A DNA stretch of 5,415 nucleotides from assembly GCA_017417085.1 (NCBI GenBank), contig JAFPZV010000126.1:1-5415 (forward strand). The letters are read 5' to 3'. The position numbers and the translations under genes are program-made. Under the pieces are notes generated by a model that was not told where the DNA came from, made no database searches, and saw only the letters and a list, made by a program, of their open reading frames with translations. Of the stretch, positions 1-5,260 are shown piece by piece (position 1 is the first letter of the stretch; the number at the start of each line of letters is the position of its first letter). This DNA is from Deltaproteobacteria bacterium. Lineage in GTDB: Bacteria; Desulfobacterota; Desulfuromonadia; Desulfuromonadales; JAAYDE01.

Positions 1-10
1 CCACTTCGGC
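1..10 (-). tRNA. tRNA-Leu, 5' end only (cut by the window edge)
   Basis: Read on the minus strand, the last ten bases are GCCGAAGTGG. This matches the usual start of a bacterial tRNA-Leu: a seven-base acceptor strand GCCGAAG, U at position 8, then GG entering the D stem. A near-consensus promoter ends 12 bases upstream, the spacing expected for a tRNA with a very short leader. The gene also lies directly after secG, where E. coli has leuU, a tRNA-Leu. The anticodon and the rest of the gene are outside the window, so the isoacceptor cannot be told. Sequence match, promoter and gene order agree, but only ten bases are visible, so another class II tRNA or a chance match is not excluded. Confidence 0.72.
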
Positions 11-22
11 AGTGCGTTGATT

Positions 23-51
23 TTTATATGCGTAGCGCCTCCGAATGTCAA
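23..51 (-). promoter_or_regulatory. Near-consensus sigma-70 promoter for the tRNA downstream of secG
   Basis: On the minus strand there is a perfect -35 box TTGACA (51-46), a 17-base spacer and a -10 box TATAAA (28-23), five of six matches to TATAAT. Transcription would start near position 16 and reach the tRNA-Leu 5' end at position 10 after only a few bases. A promoter this strong is typical of stable-RNA genes. It begins 21 bases past the secG stop and I see no clear terminator between them, so the tRNA may also receive read-through from the secG operon. Confidence 0.82.
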
Positions 52-72
52 GGGAAAAGCCCACGAAGAATT

Positions 73-921
73 TCATTTGTCCGCAGGCGAACTGGCTTCC
101 GGTGCCTGCTGCTTTTCAGGTGCAGGGGCATCCGCAGCTTTTTCGTTTTCCGCCGCCTGAGCCTTCTCCCGCTCGGCAACCCGTTTCTGAATCGCCTCGA
201 CACTTGCGGAAGTGGTTGCATCCGTAGCTGGCGCGGCCTTCGTTTCGGTATCTACAGCTTTGGCAGCCGGTTCCTGCCGGGCTTCGGCAGCCGGATTTTC
301 CTCAGATTGCGCGGTTTTTTCCTGCTCTGGGGCTGCGCCTGCCTCATCCGCTTTTTCTGAAACAGCCGGAGCGCTTTCGGCCGTTTTTCCCGCTTCCGTG
401 GCATCAGCCGCTGCTGCCGCCGGTTCGGAATCATCCTTTGGTTCGGCGGCTGCCGGTTCCTCCGCCGGAGTTTCCGCTGCCGGGGCTTCTGTGGCCGCCG
501 GAGTTTCCGTAGCGGCTGGCTCTTCCGTCGCTGCCGGAGTTTCTGGAGCAGCTGGAGTTTCCGTAGCTGCCGGGGCTTCCGTAGCGGCTGGCTCTTCCGT
601 AACTGCCGGAGTTTCTGAAGCGGCTGGAGTTTCCGCAGCGGCCGGCGCTTCCTTGGTTGGCAGTTTCTCGGGCATGATGCTGCTCATCTGAGGCTGTTTG
701 GAGACGTAGCTCAGCCACAGCGTGGTCAGCATGAAGATGACGGCGATAATGGTGGTCATCCGCCCCATGAACGATTTGCCGCCACTGGCGCCGAAAACCG
801 TATTGCTGGCGCCCGCGCCAAAGCTTGCGCCTATTTCGGCGCCTTTGCCGCCCTGGATCAGGACGACGCCGATAAGGCACAAACAAACCAGAACATGGAT
901 GATGGTCACAAAAGTTGTCAT
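73..921 (-). CDS. secG: SecG preprotein translocase subunit with a long Ala/Pro/Glu-rich C-terminal tail
   Basis: SecG is the small accessory subunit of the SecYEG channel in the inner membrane and helps SecA-driven export. The N-terminal ~75 residues are a complete SecG: a first membrane helix (about 4-22), a Gly-rich loop with QGGKGAEIGASFGAG (23-37) and TVFGASGG (41-48), and a second helix (about 56-73). Most SecG proteins are 75-110 residues; this one has 282. Residues ~85-282 form a low-complexity tail. Residues ~97-156 are hexapeptide repeats of the type TEEPAA/TEAPAA/TETPAA, followed by an acidic Ala/Glu-rich stretch and a charged, probably helical segment (about 240-263). With E. coli SecG topology the tail would be periplasmic. 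The ATG has AGAGGA five bases upstream. It is the last protein gene of the gap-pgk-tpiA-secG cluster, 105 bases after tpiA. The reading frame is open throughout, so the tail is not a frameshift artefact within this window. Its function is unknown. Confidence 0.95.
   Translation of the reverse strand: MTTFVTIIHVLVCLCLIGVVLIQGGKGAEIGASFGAGASNTVFGASGGKSFMGRMTTIIAVIFMLTTLWLSYVSKQPQMSSIMPEKLPTKEAPAAAETPAASETPAVTEEPAATEAPAATETPAAPETPAATEEPAATETPAATEAPAAETPAEEPAAAEPKDDSEPAAAAADATEAGKTAESAPAVSEKADEAGAAPEQEKTAQSEENPAAEARQEPAAKAVDTETKAAPATDATTSASVEAIQKRVAEREKAQAAENEKAADAPAPEKQQAPEASSPADK
454..633 (-). repeat. Tandem hexapeptide-coding repeats in the secG tail
   Basis: This stretch encodes about nine to ten hexapeptides with the pattern (T/S/P)-E-(T/E/A)-P-A-(A/V), an 18-base unit at DNA level. 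A higher-order unit of four hexapeptides (72 bases) is also visible. Positions 505-576 and 577-648 align with about 7 differences by eye, including 24 identical bases (505-528 and 577-600). The near-identity suggests recent duplication by slippage or unequal recombination, and the copy number may vary between strains. Confidence 0.85.
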
Positions 922-926
922 AACGT

Positions 927-932
927 TCCTCT
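927..932 (-). promoter_or_regulatory. secG ribosome binding site
   Basis: The minus strand reads AGAGGA five bases before the secG ATG at 921-919. This supports the chosen start, which also begins the canonical SecG N-terminus (MTTFVTIIHV). Confidence 0.75.
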
Positions 933-1026
933 TTTTATCGTGAAAAAATAAATTGCCGGATATCTTGATCCGTTCGCCGCCCTCTTTAGCACAGAAAAGC
1001 CGTGGGGAAAAGCCGCTTGTTGCCTG

Positions 1027-1788
1027 TCACATGCCCAGCGCGTTGCGGATAAGCGCCAGAAAATCCTCCGCCTTGAGGCTTGCACCGCCAACCAGCGCAC
1101 CGTCGATATCCGGTTCCGCCAAAAGCGCGGCGATATTGTCCGGCTTGACGCTGCCGCCGTACAGAATGGGGATGATCTTCGACGCTTCTCCGCCGAAGTT
1201 CCGATCCAGCATGTCACGGAGGAAACAGTGTACTTCCTGGGCCTGATCCGGCGTTGCGGTTTTGCCCGTTCCTATGGCCCAGACCGGCTCGTAGGCAAGC
1301 GTGATCTGCTGGGAAACGCTGGCGGGTACCCCCAGGAAACATTCTTTCAGCTGTTTGCTCAGTACGTTGAAGGTTTTCCCTTTCTCCCGTTCCTCCAGTG
1401 TTTCGCCGACGCAGAGGATCACGTGCAGATCCGAACCGATGACGGCACGTACCTTGCGGTTGATGAAGTCATTGCTTTCGTTCAGCAGCTGCCGGCGTTC
1501 GGAATGGCCGACAATCACGTACTGGCAACCGGCGTCCCGCAGCAGAAGCGGGGAAACTTCGCCGGTGAAGGCGCCGCGGGCTTCAGGATAGCAGTTTTGG
1601 GCGGCCAGGGCTATGGGGCTGGACTCAATCACTTCTCTGACAGCGGCCAGAGCGGTGAATGGCGGCGCAATCGCCACGTCCACTTCCATATCCGGGGTAA
1701 CGCCCTCGACGATTTTTTGGGCGAGGGCGCTTGCCGCATCAATGCTTTTGTTCAGTTTCCAGTTGCCGGCGATAAATGGTCTGCGCAT
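1027..1788 (-). CDS. tpiA: Triose-phosphate isomerase
   Basis: This cytoplasmic enzyme interconverts dihydroxyacetone phosphate and glyceraldehyde-3-phosphate in glycolysis and gluconeogenesis. The 253 residues match the family length and cover the whole TIM barrel. Visible signatures are AGNWKLN at 7-13 (substrate-binding Asn9 and Lys11), VGHSERR at 93-99 with the electrophilic His95, and AYEPVWAIGTGK at 165-176 with catalytic base Glu167 followed by the mobile phosphate loop. YGGSV (210-214) and GALVGGASL (230-238) form the phosphate-binding end. No key residue is missing. The start is well fixed: the ATG follows a perfect AAAGGAGG Shine-Dalgarno (1808-1801), and the MRRPFIAGNWK opening is typical. 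The gene lies 37 bases after pgk and is very likely co-transcribed with it. A weak 5-bp hairpin (957-972) lies in the gap before secG and is not a convincing terminator. Confidence 0.98.
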   Translation of the reverse strand: MRRPFIAGNWKLNKSIDAASALAQKIVEGVTPDMEVDVAIAPPFTALAAVREVIESSPIALAAQNCYPEARGAFTGEVSPLLLRDAGCQYVIVGHSERRQLLNESNDFINRKVRAVIGSDLHVILCVGETLEEREKGKTFNVLSKQLKECFLGVPASVSQQITLAYEPVWAIGTGKTATPDQAQEVHCFLRDMLDRNFGGEASKIIPILYGGSVKPDNIAALLAEPDIDGALVGGASLKAEDFLALIRNALGM

Positions 1789-1800
1789 GGACTTCTTGCT

Positions 1801-1808
1801 CCTCCTTT
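1801..1808 (-). promoter_or_regulatory. tpiA ribosome binding site (perfect Shine-Dalgarno)
   Basis: The minus strand reads AAAGGAGG, fully complementary to the 16S rRNA 3' end, 12 bases before the tpiA ATG at 1788. It lies in the 37-base pgk-tpiA gap. Translation of tpiA is therefore probably efficient and independent of pgk, although the spacing is slightly longer than optimal. Confidence 0.85.
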
Positions 1809-1825
1809 AGAGTTCTTATGCTCAT

Positions 1826-3013
1826 TTACAGTTTGTCGTTCAATGCCTGGATGCCGGGCAGCTTCTTTCCTTCCAGAAATTCCAGTGAAGCGCCGCCGCC
1901 GGTGGAGATGTGGGTCATGCGATCCTCCAGGCCGGAGCGTTTGACCGCCGCCATGGAATCGCCGCCGCCGATGATGGTGACCGCGCCGGAATCGGCAAGC
2001 GCCTTCGCGATGGCAAAGGTACCTCCAGCGAAGGTGGCGTTTTCAAAGACGCCCATCGGGCCGTTCCAGACCACGGTCTGGGCTTTCGCGATAACGTCGG
2101 CGTAGCGTTTGACGGTTTTGGGGCCGATGTCCAGACCCATTTCGTCCTGAGGAAAGGCGCTGTTGTCGTAGGTATGCGCCTCGCTACTTTCCGGATCGCT
2201 TCCCGTCAGATGATCTTCCGGCAGCAGGACGGTCACGTTCTGGGCCCGGCTTTCCGCCAGCAGATCGCGCGCCAGTTCAAGCTGATCTTCCTGCACCAGC
2301 GAGCGTCCCACCTCAAGGCCTTCCGCCTTCAGGAAGGTGTAGGCCATGCCGCCGCCGATGAGCAGCGTATCCACCTTTTTGATGAGGTTGTGGATGACTG
2401 GAATCTTGTCTTTCGCCTTGGCACCGCCCAGAATGGCCACGAAGGGATGCGCCGGCTCGGTAAGCGCCTGGCCAAGGTAGCGGATCTCGTCTTCCATCAG
2501 GAAGCCGGCCACCGCCGGATTCAGCAGATGTGCCACCCCTTCGGTGGAGGCATGGGCGCGGTGCGCCGTGCCGAAGGCATCGTTGACATAGGCATCGGCC
2601 AGCTTGGCCAGTTCACGGCTGAAGGCCGGATCGTTGAGTTCCTCTTCCGGATGGAAGCGGACATTTTCCAGAAGCAGCACGTCGCCGTTTTTGAGCGCGT
2701 CCACCATCTTCCGGGCTTCGGGCCCGATGCAGTCGGGGGCAAGCGGCACCTCGCGTCCGAGGAGCTCGCCCAGCCGGCGGGCAACCGGCGCCAGCGTGTA
2801 TTTGGCATCAACCTTTCCCTTGGGACGGCCCAGATGGGAGGCCAGAATCAGTTTGCCGCCCTGCTGAAGGATGTGTTTGACTGTCTTGAGCGCAGCCACG
2901 ATGCGGGAGTCGTCGCTGACCTGGCCATCGGCGATGGGCACGTTGAAATCGACCCGGCACAGCACCCGTTTCCCGCCGAGATTCACGTCGTTCAGGGTCA
3001 TCTTGTTGTACAT
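1826..3013 (-). CDS. pgk: Phosphoglycerate kinase
   Basis: This cytoplasmic monomeric kinase transfers the acyl phosphate of 1,3-bisphosphoglycerate to ADP, giving ATP and 3-phosphoglycerate; it is reversible. The 395 residues are the usual bacterial length and span both Rossmann-like lobes. The N-terminal substrate lobe shows RVDFNVP (20-26), ASHLGRPKG (58-66), ENVRFHPEEE (116-125) and NDAFGTAHRAHAS (144-156). The C-terminal nucleotide lobe shows LGGAKAKDKI (195-204), WNGPMGVFE (316-324), GGGDSMAAV (349-357) and STGGGASLEFLEGK (370-383). The GGAK motif continues AKDKI where VSDKI is common, a mild variation. The first ATG is preferred because AAGGAG (3030-3025) lies 11 bases upstream; the in-frame Met5 would be too far away. 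An intrinsic terminator lies between gap and this gene, so pgk expression probably depends on read-through or on a promoter I cannot identify. Confidence 0.98.
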   Translation of the reverse strand: MYNKMTLNDVNLGGKRVLCRVDFNVPIADGQVSDDSRIVAALKTVKHILQQGGKLILASHLGRPKGKVDAKYTLAPVARRLGELLGREVPLAPDCIGPEARKMVDALKNGDVLLLENVRFHPEEELNDPAFSRELAKLADAYVNDAFGTAHRAHASTEGVAHLLNPAVAGFLMEDEIRYLGQALTEPAHPFVAILGGAKAKDKIPVIHNLIKKVDTLLIGGGMAYTFLKAEGLEVGRSLVQEDQLELARDLLAESRAQNVTVLLPEDHLTGSDPESSEAHTYDNSAFPQDEMGLDIGPKTVKRYADVIAKAQTVVWNGPMGVFENATFAGGTFAIAKALADSGAVTIIGGGDSMAAVKRSGLEDRMTHISTGGGASLEFLEGKKLPGIQALNDKL

Positions 3014-3024
3014 GATTTTTCTGT

Positions 3025-3030
3025 CTCCTT
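3025..3030 (-). promoter_or_regulatory. pgk ribosome binding site
   Basis: The minus strand reads AAGGAG 11 bases before the ATG at 3013. It favours this start over the second in-frame ATG at 3001, which would have a spacing of 23 bases. Confidence 0.75.
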
Positions 3031-3059
3031 ATTTTTTGAAAGTACACCGCAAAAACATG

Positions 3060-3099
3060 AAAAAAGCGGGAAAGGCTTTTTATTTCGCTTCCCCGCTTT
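3060..3099 (-). terminator. Intrinsic terminator between gap and pgk
   Basis: On the minus strand, AAAGCGGGGAAG (3099-3088) pairs with CTTTCCCGCTTT (3074-3063) in a 12-bp stem with one G-U pair, closed by a 13-base A-rich loop. The stem runs directly into six T residues (3065-3060). This is a textbook Rho-independent terminator, starting about ten bases after the gap stop codon. Because pgk follows on the same strand, it probably acts as a partial terminator that sets a higher level of gap than of pgk-tpiA-secG. The plus-strand version also ends in a T-rich run, but no plus-strand gene enters it. Confidence 0.85.
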
Positions 3100-3109
3100 A
3101 TTTTAAGAA

Positions 3110-4108
3110 TTAACCGGCGATTCTGATGATCAGATCGACAACTCTGCAGGAATACCCCCATTCGTTGTCATACCAGGCGAAGACTTTGGCCATGTTGCCA
3201 TCAATAACGCGGGTGTTGCCGGCGTCAAAGATGGACGAGGCGTCGTTGCCGTTGAAGTCGCTGGAAACCAGCGGCAGATCGCAGTACTCAAGAATGCCCT
3301 TGAGCGGACCGGAGGCGGCATTTTTCATCGCGGCGTTGATCTCCTCGACGGTGGCCGGCTTTTTCAGCTCGACGACCAGATCCACCAGGGAAACGTTGGG
3401 GGTCGGCACCCGGACCGCCAGACCGTCAAGTTTGCCCTGCAGATGCGGCAGCACCAGTCCTACCGCCTTGGCTGCGCCGGTGCTGGTGGGAATCATGGAG
3501 AGACCGGCGGCGCGGGCGCGGCGCAGATCCTTGTGCGGCAGATCGAGAATGCGCTGATCGTTGGTATAGGCGTGAATGGTGGTGATCAGTCCACGGACGA
3601 TACCAAAGGAATCATCCATTACCTTGGCGACCGGTGCCAGGCAGTTGGTGGTGCAGGATGCGTTGGAAATGACGAAATGCTTGGCCGGATCAAAGTCCTT
3701 GTCGTTGACGCCGACCACAAAAGTGCCGTCGACCTCTTTGCCGGGAGCGGTAATGAGGACCCGTTTGGCGCCGGCGGCCAGATGCTTGGCCGCGTCATCG
3801 CGTTTGGTGAACTTGCCGGTGGCTTCAACCACGATCTCCACTCCCAGTTCCTTCCAGGGGAGTTTGGCGGGATCGAGTTCCTTGCTGATGCGGATTCTTT
3901 TGCCATTCACGATGATGGCGTCCTCTTCGGCGCTGATTTCAGCGTTGAAGATGCCATGCACCGAATCGTACTTGAGCAGATGCGCAAGTGTTTTGGCATC
4001 GGTCAAATCGTTGATGGCGACGATGTCCACTCCTCCTGTCGCCAAAGCTCTGCGCAGAACCAGCCGCCCGATGCGGCCAAACCCGTTGATCGCGACTTTT
4101 GGGGCCAT
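3110..4108 (-). CDS. gap: Glyceraldehyde-3-phosphate dehydrogenase (type I, NAD-dependent)
   Basis: This cytoplasmic tetrameric enzyme oxidises glyceraldehyde-3-phosphate with NAD and inorganic phosphate to 1,3-bisphosphoglycerate. From the ATG at 4108 it has 332 residues, the family norm. The Rossmann motif INGFGRIGR is at 7-15. Asp34 in AINDLTD and the Leu190-Pro191 pair in ILDLPHKD are the residues that mark NAD rather than NADP preference. The catalytic Cys152 sits in SNASCTTNCLAP (148-159), and His179 in TTIHAYTNDQ (176-185) activates it. WYDNEWGYS (312-320) is the conserved C-terminal signature. The frame is open upstream to a TTG at 4168, giving 20 extra residues, but the family length and the conserved MAPKVAINGFGRIGR opening favour 4108. 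AAGGGA lies six bases before this ATG. The gene leads the minus-strand glycolytic cluster, is divergent from the MBL gene, and is followed by a terminator. Confidence 0.97.
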   Translation of the reverse strand: MAPKVAINGFGRIGRLVLRRALATGGVDIVAINDLTDAKTLAHLLKYDSVHGIFNAEISAEEDAIIVNGKRIRISKELDPAKLPWKELGVEIVVEATGKFTKRDDAAKHLAAGAKRVLITAPGKEVDGTFVVGVNDKDFDPAKHFVISNASCTTNCLAPVAKVMDDSFGIVRGLITTIHAYTNDQRILDLPHKDLRRARAAGLSMIPTSTGAAKAVGLVLPHLQGKLDGLAVRVPTPNVSLVDLVVELKKPATVEEINAAMKNAASGPLKGILEYCDLPLVSSDFNGNDASSIFDAGNTRVIDGNMAKVFAWYDNEWGYSCRVVDLIIRIAG

Positions 4109-4114
4109 AGCTTT

Positions 4115-4120
4115 TCCCTT
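4115..4120 (-). promoter_or_regulatory. gap ribosome binding site
   Basis: The minus strand reads AAGGGA, within GGAAAGGGAAAAG, six bases before the ATG at 4108. It is a moderate Shine-Dalgarno that supports the family-typical start over the upstream TTG at 4168. Confidence 0.6.
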
Positions 4121-4199
4121 TCCGTATGTGGGGTTAAGAATCGAAGCGACAAAAACGTCCTTCTTCAAAGAAAACTATCACCTTTTTCCGCTATCGTGA

Positions 4200-4229
4200 A
4201 TGATAAAATGTTTTTTATCTGTTTGTCTT
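4200..4229 (-). promoter_or_regulatory. Candidate gap promoter
   Basis: On the minus strand, AAGACA (4229-4224, four of six matches to TTGACA), an 18-base spacer and TATCAT (4205-4200, five of six matches to TATAAT) form a plausible sigma-70 promoter. Transcription would begin near 4193 and leave a leader of about 85 bases before the gap ATG. The 7-bp-arm inverted repeat at 4202-4219 lies across the spacer and -10 box. This is an inference from pattern only; the -35 box is weak. Confidence 0.4.
4202..4219. repeat. Inverted repeat in the gap/MBL divergent region (possible operator)
   Basis: The plus strand shows GATAAAA (4202-4208), four bases (TGTT), then TTTTATC (4213-4219), perfect 7-base arms. 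The stem is too AT-rich for a terminator and the position, overlapping the candidate gap promoter, is where an operator would sit. It does not match the CRP or FNR consensus, so no regulator can be named. A chance AT-rich palindrome is possible. Confidence 0.45.
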
Positions 4230-4263
4230 TCGTGACGGGGGCGGATTGGAAAACCGGCGAAGA

Positions 4264-4292
4264 TTGTCCTTTGACCGGCGATATGCTATGAC
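4264..4292 (+). promoter_or_regulatory. Candidate promoter for the MBL gene (and perhaps purB)
   Basis: TTGTCC (4264-4269), a 17-base spacer and TATGAC (4287-4292), preceded by the extended -10 element TGC (4284-4286), resemble a sigma-70 promoter. Each box matches four of six consensus bases, and the extended -10 adds support. Transcription would start near 4299, about 60 bases before the TTG start codon. It points away from the candidate gap promoter, so the two share a compact divergent control region. Confidence 0.42.
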
Positions 4293-4347
4293 ACGAGCGT
4301 TTTTGCCCGATGGATGCGAAAGCGAAATGTTTTTCAGGACGGTTGAA

Positions 4348-4352
4348 AGGGG
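4348..4352 (+). promoter_or_regulatory. Ribosome binding site that decides the TTG start of the MBL gene
   Basis: AGGGG, within AAAGGGGA (4346-4353), lies nine bases before the TTG at 4362. The in-frame ATG four codons later (4374) would be 21 bases away and would remove the first beta strand residues (MRVAMLASGSTGNS), which are characteristic of the family. The TTG is therefore the better start. Confidence 0.7.
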
Positions 4353-4361
4353 ACGGCGCGA

Positions 4362-5138
4362 TTGAGAGTGGCAATGCTGGCAAGCGGCAGTACGGGCAAT
4401 TCCGTGCTGGTCGAGGCGGACGGACGGCGGCTTCTCATCGATGCGGGCCTTTCGGCTCGTGAACTGGCGCGGAGGCTTGCGCAGCTGGACGTGGATCCCG
4501 CCACCCTCAATGCGGTGCTGGTCACGCACGAGCATGACGATCATGTCCGGGGTCTGGTGCCCTTTTCCAAAAGGTACGGAGTGCCGGTGTACCTGCATCG
4601 GCGCCTGGAAGCGCAACTGGACAGAAAACCGGCGCTTGTGCGCGTGTTTGACGAGGACGAGCTCCTTGTGGTGGACACGCTGCGGATTGCCCCCTGTCCC
4701 CTGACTCATGATGCGGTGGCGCCGGTGGGTTTTGTGGTGGAAAGTTCGGAAGGAAAGGTGGGGTTGGCCACCGATCTGGGACTGGCAACCCGTCTGGTGG
4801 CGGATCGCCTGCAGGAATGCCGGGTGCTGATTCTGGAGAGCAACCACGACGAGATTATGCTGCGCGATGGACCCTATCCCTGGCATCTGAAGCAGCGGAT
4901 CAAGAGCCGTCATGGGCATCTCTCCAACAGCGAATCGGCGCAGCTGCTGGAACAGCTGCGCTGGAAAGGGCTGGAGGCGGTTTTTCTGGCGCATTTGAGC
5001 CAGAAGAACAACACGCCCGATCTGGCGATATCCGCCGCAAGCCGGGCGCTTGAGGGCGCGGATCATCCGCAGCTGCTTGTCGGTTCGCCAAACGAGGTTC
5101 GCAGCTGGGAATCGGACAGAAAGGACCCCATCCTGTAA
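4362..5138 (+). CDS. Metallo-beta-lactamase-fold hydrolase, YycJ/WalJ family
   Basis: This 258-residue cytoplasmic protein has no signal peptide. The MBL fold shows ASGSTGNS (7-14), THEHDDH (55-61, with metal ligands His56, His58, Asp60 and His61), His116 in PLTHDAV, Asp138 in LATDLG and His211 in LAHLSQKNN. The strings LESNHD (158-163), GPYPWHLKQRI (170-180) and GHLSN (185-189) are characteristic of the YycJ/WalJ branch. Bacillus members are reported to have DNA exonuclease activity linked to repair; whether this one does is inference from family membership. All expected metal ligands are present, so it should be active. The length is typical of the family. It begins with TTG after a good Shine-Dalgarno. 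It lies 122 bases before purB on the same strand, and I see no convincing terminator between them, so co-transcription is possible. Family assignment is firm, the substrate is not. Confidence 0.93.
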   Translation: MRVAMLASGSTGNSVLVEADGRRLLIDAGLSARELARRLAQLDVDPATLNAVLVTHEHDDHVRGLVPFSKRYGVPVYLHRRLEAQLDRKPALVRVFDEDELLVVDTLRIAPCPLTHDAVAPVGFVVESSEGKVGLATDLGLATRLVADRLQECRVLILESNHDEIMLRDGPYPWHLKQRIKSRHGHLSNSESAQLLEQLRWKGLEAVFLAHLSQKNNTPDLAISAASRALEGADHPQLLVGSPNEVRSWESDRKDPIL

Positions 5139-5246
5139 CGTCCTTCGGCAAGGGGCGGAAAGGCGCTTTTTCGGCAAAAGGACAGGGGAAATAAAGTGCC
5201 TTCATTCAAATTTTCATTTACAGTTGCTCAATAATTTTCAAGAGAC

Positions 5247-5252
5247 AGGGAG
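5247..5252 (+). promoter_or_regulatory. Ribosome binding site for the GTG start of purB
   Basis: AGGGAG lies eight bases before the GTG at 5261, an optimal spacing, and fixes GTG as the start codon. The next in-frame ATG (5288, codon 10) would cut off the conserved IERYTR opening. Confidence 0.8.
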
Positions 5253-5260
5253 AACAAGTC

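Noticed and set aside
212..691. A 159-residue Ser/Ala/Gly-rich plus-strand frame opposite the secG repeats
   Set aside because: Its repetitive make-up is the reverse complement of the secG hexapeptide repeats; it has no independent signal for being a gene.
957..972. Small hairpin (CGGAT/ATCCG) between tpiA and secG as a terminator
   Set aside because: The stem is only 5 bp, the T-rich run is interrupted and not adjacent, and secG follows on the same strand. It is not strong enough to call.
994..1015. Direct repeat GAAAAGCCG twice, 13 bases apart, in the tpiA-secG gap; GGGAAAAGCC recurs at 52-61
   Set aside because: Matches of 9 to 10 bases are expected by chance several times in a window of this size, and the copies have no consistent position relative to genes.
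1910..3106. A 398-residue open frame on the plus strand, antisense to pgk
   Set aside because: It mirrors a clear pgk with all its motifs. Its translation has no recognisable domain, and long antisense frames are expected opposite GC-rich genes.
3443..4291. A 282-residue open frame on the plus strand, antisense to gap
   Set aside because: Same reason: gap on the other strand explains the frame, the translation shows no family features, and it runs into the divergent control region.
4215..5177. A 320-residue minus-strand frame opposite the MBL gene
   Set aside because: It lacks any recognisable motif and lies opposite a gene with complete metal-binding motifs; it is a shadow of GC-rich codon usage.
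5140..5183. Inverted repeat GTCCTT/AAGGAC with an internal TTCGGCAA direct repeat after the MBL stop, as a terminator
   Set aside because: The arms are 6 bp with a 32-base interior and no T-run follows, so it does not look like a Rho-independent terminator.
5205..5235. Possible purB promoter TTCAAA, 19 bases, AATAAT
   Set aside because: The -35 match is poor, the spacer is too long, and the start would fall just before the ribosome binding site.
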